DNA of 64,000 nt, taken from NCBI RefSeq assembly GCF_003473485.1, contig NC_053048.1, positions 42,714,755 to 42,778,754 on the forward strand. The letters are read 5' to 3'. Made by a program: the position numbers and the translations under genes. The notes below the pieces were generated by a model that saw nothing but the letters and a program-made list of their open reading frames with translations, had not been told where the DNA came from and searched no databases. Source of the stretch: Medicago truncatula. Its lineage: Eukaryota; Streptophyta; Magnoliopsida; Fabales; Fabaceae. Numbering within the stretch: position 1 is the stretch's first letter; the number at the start of each line of letters is the position of its first letter. This document shows, piece by piece, positions 62,111 to 64,000 of the stretch.

Positions 62111-63066
62111 CTTTATCCAGATAAGGAGAAGGTGATGAAAGATGCGTGTCTTAGAAAATGTGTTGGTGGTATTTCTTTAGATTGTATGGAGCATAAAAGG
62201 ACTACATTCACATCTTTCACGTTTTGAAAAAAATATGTCATTCTCCATATCTAACTGCAACTCAAAATCTATGAGGAAGGTGGGGGATGGATTTGACTCT
62301 TCTCTGGATGGATCTTTGGGTGGATGGTGTTACTTTACATTCTTGTTTCAATAGGCTGTTTGATTTATCTGAAAATAAATTTGTCACTGTTTCAGAAATG
62401 TTTCATCTAGGGAGGGATGTGAATGGTGAGGCGTGGAAGTGGCGTCGGAGGTTGTTTGTTTGGGAGGAAGATCAGGTGAGGGAGTGTAAGGCATTGGTTT
62501 TCTCTACTATTTTGCGGATGGTGTGGAGGATAGATGGATTTGGCAGTTGCACCTTTCGAAAAGGAGGTGAGCAACACTTACCAATTTTTGTCATCTGCAA
62601 TTAGAGATGTTCCTATACGCAACTATGATATTCTTTGATATAAGATGGTTCCTCTCAAAGTTAATATTTTTGGTTCGCAGCTTCTCCTCAACCGTATTCC
62701 AACAAAGGATAATTATTCAGAAGAGGAGTCAATCAACATAATGATCTTCGGTGTACAAGTGGGTGTGACATGGATGAAGATGTTGACCATTTGCTCTTTC
62801 GATGTGGTTTTTATGGAAGTTTTTGGGCTTTGATTTCTCTTTGGCTAATTCAAAAATATATCGAGTTATCTGGTTCAATTGTGTGGATTATTTGAAAAGA
62901 AAGAAACAAGCGTATATTTCAAAACAAATAGGATAACATGGAAATATTATGTGATAAAGTCAAGTTTCAGTCTTTTTGGTGGTTGAAAGCGGCATATCCT
63001 ACACTCGAGTTCGACTATCACCACCAGTGGCTTAATCCTCTTCGGCGCCTTCATACTGTTTCATAG
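62110..63066 (+). pseudogene. LINE reverse-transcriptase 3' remnant (zinc-binding region)
   Basis: Translation in shifting frames gives LWMDLWVDGVTLHSCFNRLF, EAWKWRRRLFVWEEDQVREC, then VPLKVNIFGSQLLLNRIPTK, and ends ..FWWLKAAYP..FDYHHQWLNPL. This is the order seen after the polymerase domain in plant LINEs: the zf-RVT region and the C-terminal tail. Stops and frame changes between the blocks show it is dead. The two LINE remnants in the window cover different parts and need not be related. Confidence 0.8.
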
Positions 63067-63764
63067 TTATTGCTTTGTTTTTGGGTCCTTGTGCTATATG
63101 TTGAGAACTTGTGAGTGTATTGACTTTGTAGTGTTTTTCTAGTACATCTTGTGCCGTAAAACCTTTTTTGCGGTGGTAATTTATATTTCATTTCAGCATT
63201 TAAAAAATAAAAAAAAACTACAACTAAAAATCATATTACCTATAAATTTTATGCACAATTTCATTTCACGGTAATATATAAATTTATTCATCTGCTAAAC
63301 GCATTAGGAAGCATATATTAAAGTGGTGTTTGAAGATGGTTGTAAACAAAAAATATTGCACGAATTAAATAATGTGTCCATGAGGACGTGCTTTAGAACT
63401 TGGTGAGATTCTCATTACACATCGATAACATAATGGTTATTATATGCATCATGCATGTAATAGCAAAGGATCATCGACGACAAACATACAAAGACTACAT
63501 CTGAATTCCAACAAGTTAGATATTTGAGGTAATTGATTAATTTTAGAATGAGTTAAACCTTCCTTACAAATTGAAGTATCATTTAAGCTAGATATATGAG
63601 GTAATTCCTAACAAAACTACTCTTCTGTTTCAATTTATATGTCATTAAAAAAAAAATAAAGTTTTAAAATATGACATTTTGTGATATATTTCGTATTATT
63701 TTTCCAATTTTGTCCCTTTAATTATTAATATATATTGCTTTGTTTTACCAATGTTATTAAGCAA

Positions 63765-63851
63765 TTTTTTTTTCCAGGTAATCTAGTGGCTAGAATTCAC
63801 CTTATAAGATGAATAAGTGGGGTGTTCGGGATTCGAACTCCGACCCTAGCA
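63765..63851 (-). mobile_element. SINE fragment (3' half, minus strand)
   Basis: On the reverse strand: GGAGTTCGAATCCCGAACAC (B-box region), ..CTAGCCACTAGATTACC and a poly(A) tail. AGCAATT is found on both sides and may be a target duplication. The A-box half is missing. Confidence 0.6.
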
Positions 63852-63914
63852 ATTATTTCATTCATTCATTTTATTTGCTCACGAACAATGTACTTATAAT
63901 GAATATTTATTCAT

Positions 63915-64000
63915 GGGTTAATAGAGTTTTACCCCCTGTAATATAAGGTACTTTTGGATTTGCCCTCTGTAATTTTTTTTTAGATTTCGTCTTTGTAAAA
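63915..64000. mobile_element. End of a foldback repeat cut by the window edge
   Basis: GTTTTACCCCCTGTAATATA and TTTGCCCTCTGTAATTTTT are the repeated units of hairpin elements like those at 1305 and 10881. The other end lies outside the window. Confidence 0.4.

Overview
The window looks like nuclear DNA of a eudicot plant, most likely a legume of the Medicago type. It is AT-rich, its genes have many introns, and the intergenic DNA is full of short foldback DNA elements, tRNA-derived SINEs and LTR/LINE remnants. Five complete plant genes were rebuilt exon by exon with reading phase kept across every junction; a sixth is chimeric and a seventh (minus strand) has an unresolved 5' end. Family and orthologue names rest on recognising proteins by eye, not on a search.

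Layout: 1-2400, LINE RNase H remnant, an (AT)n tract, a foldback MITE and a promoter. 2529-5177 (+), a CKX1-like cytokinin dehydrogenase in 5 exons. 5990-8298 (-), a small conserved plant protein with unclear 5' exons and a SINE beside them. 8750-13450, repeats including a ~950-bp inverted repeat. 13455-23919 (+), a 1222-residue TPR-DnaJ co-chaperone in 11 exons; its introns hold an LTR remnant, an 842-bp hAT-like element and a SINE. 23920-28128, repeats including a solo-LTR-like copia fragment. 28129-29682 (+), a secreted alpha-carbonic anhydrase in 7 exons. 29683-33965, mostly AT-rich spacer. 33966-46095 (+), the INO80 chromatin-remodelling ATPase in 23 exons (1514 residues). 46096-49841, MITE-rich spacer. 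49842-52613 (+), cytosolic NAD-dependent glycerol-3-phosphate dehydrogenase in 5 exons. 53867-59721 (+), a BRCT-repeat protein of the MEI1/TopBP1 family with a 206-residue C-terminal region of unknown kind. 59722-64000, repeats, a broken duplicate of the glycerol-3-phosphate dehydrogenase 3' end and a LINE reverse-transcriptase remnant.

The genes are not an operon or pathway. From memory, CKX1, TPR-DnaJ and GPDHC1 are near neighbours on Arabidopsis chromosome 2 (At2g41510, At2g41520, At2g41540), so part of the window looks like a conserved ancestral block into which other genes and many mobile elements are interleaved.

Most notable points: a U12-type AT-AC intron in the BRCT gene; the unexplained C-terminal exon of that gene; a likely GC-AG intron in INO80; a partial genomic copy of the glycerol-3-phosphate dehydrogenase tail 7.5 kb from its parent; FVF[G/S] repeats in the TPR-DnaJ N-terminus; and several dated-by-nesting transposon insertions. 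I found no sign of a wholly new multi-gene system.
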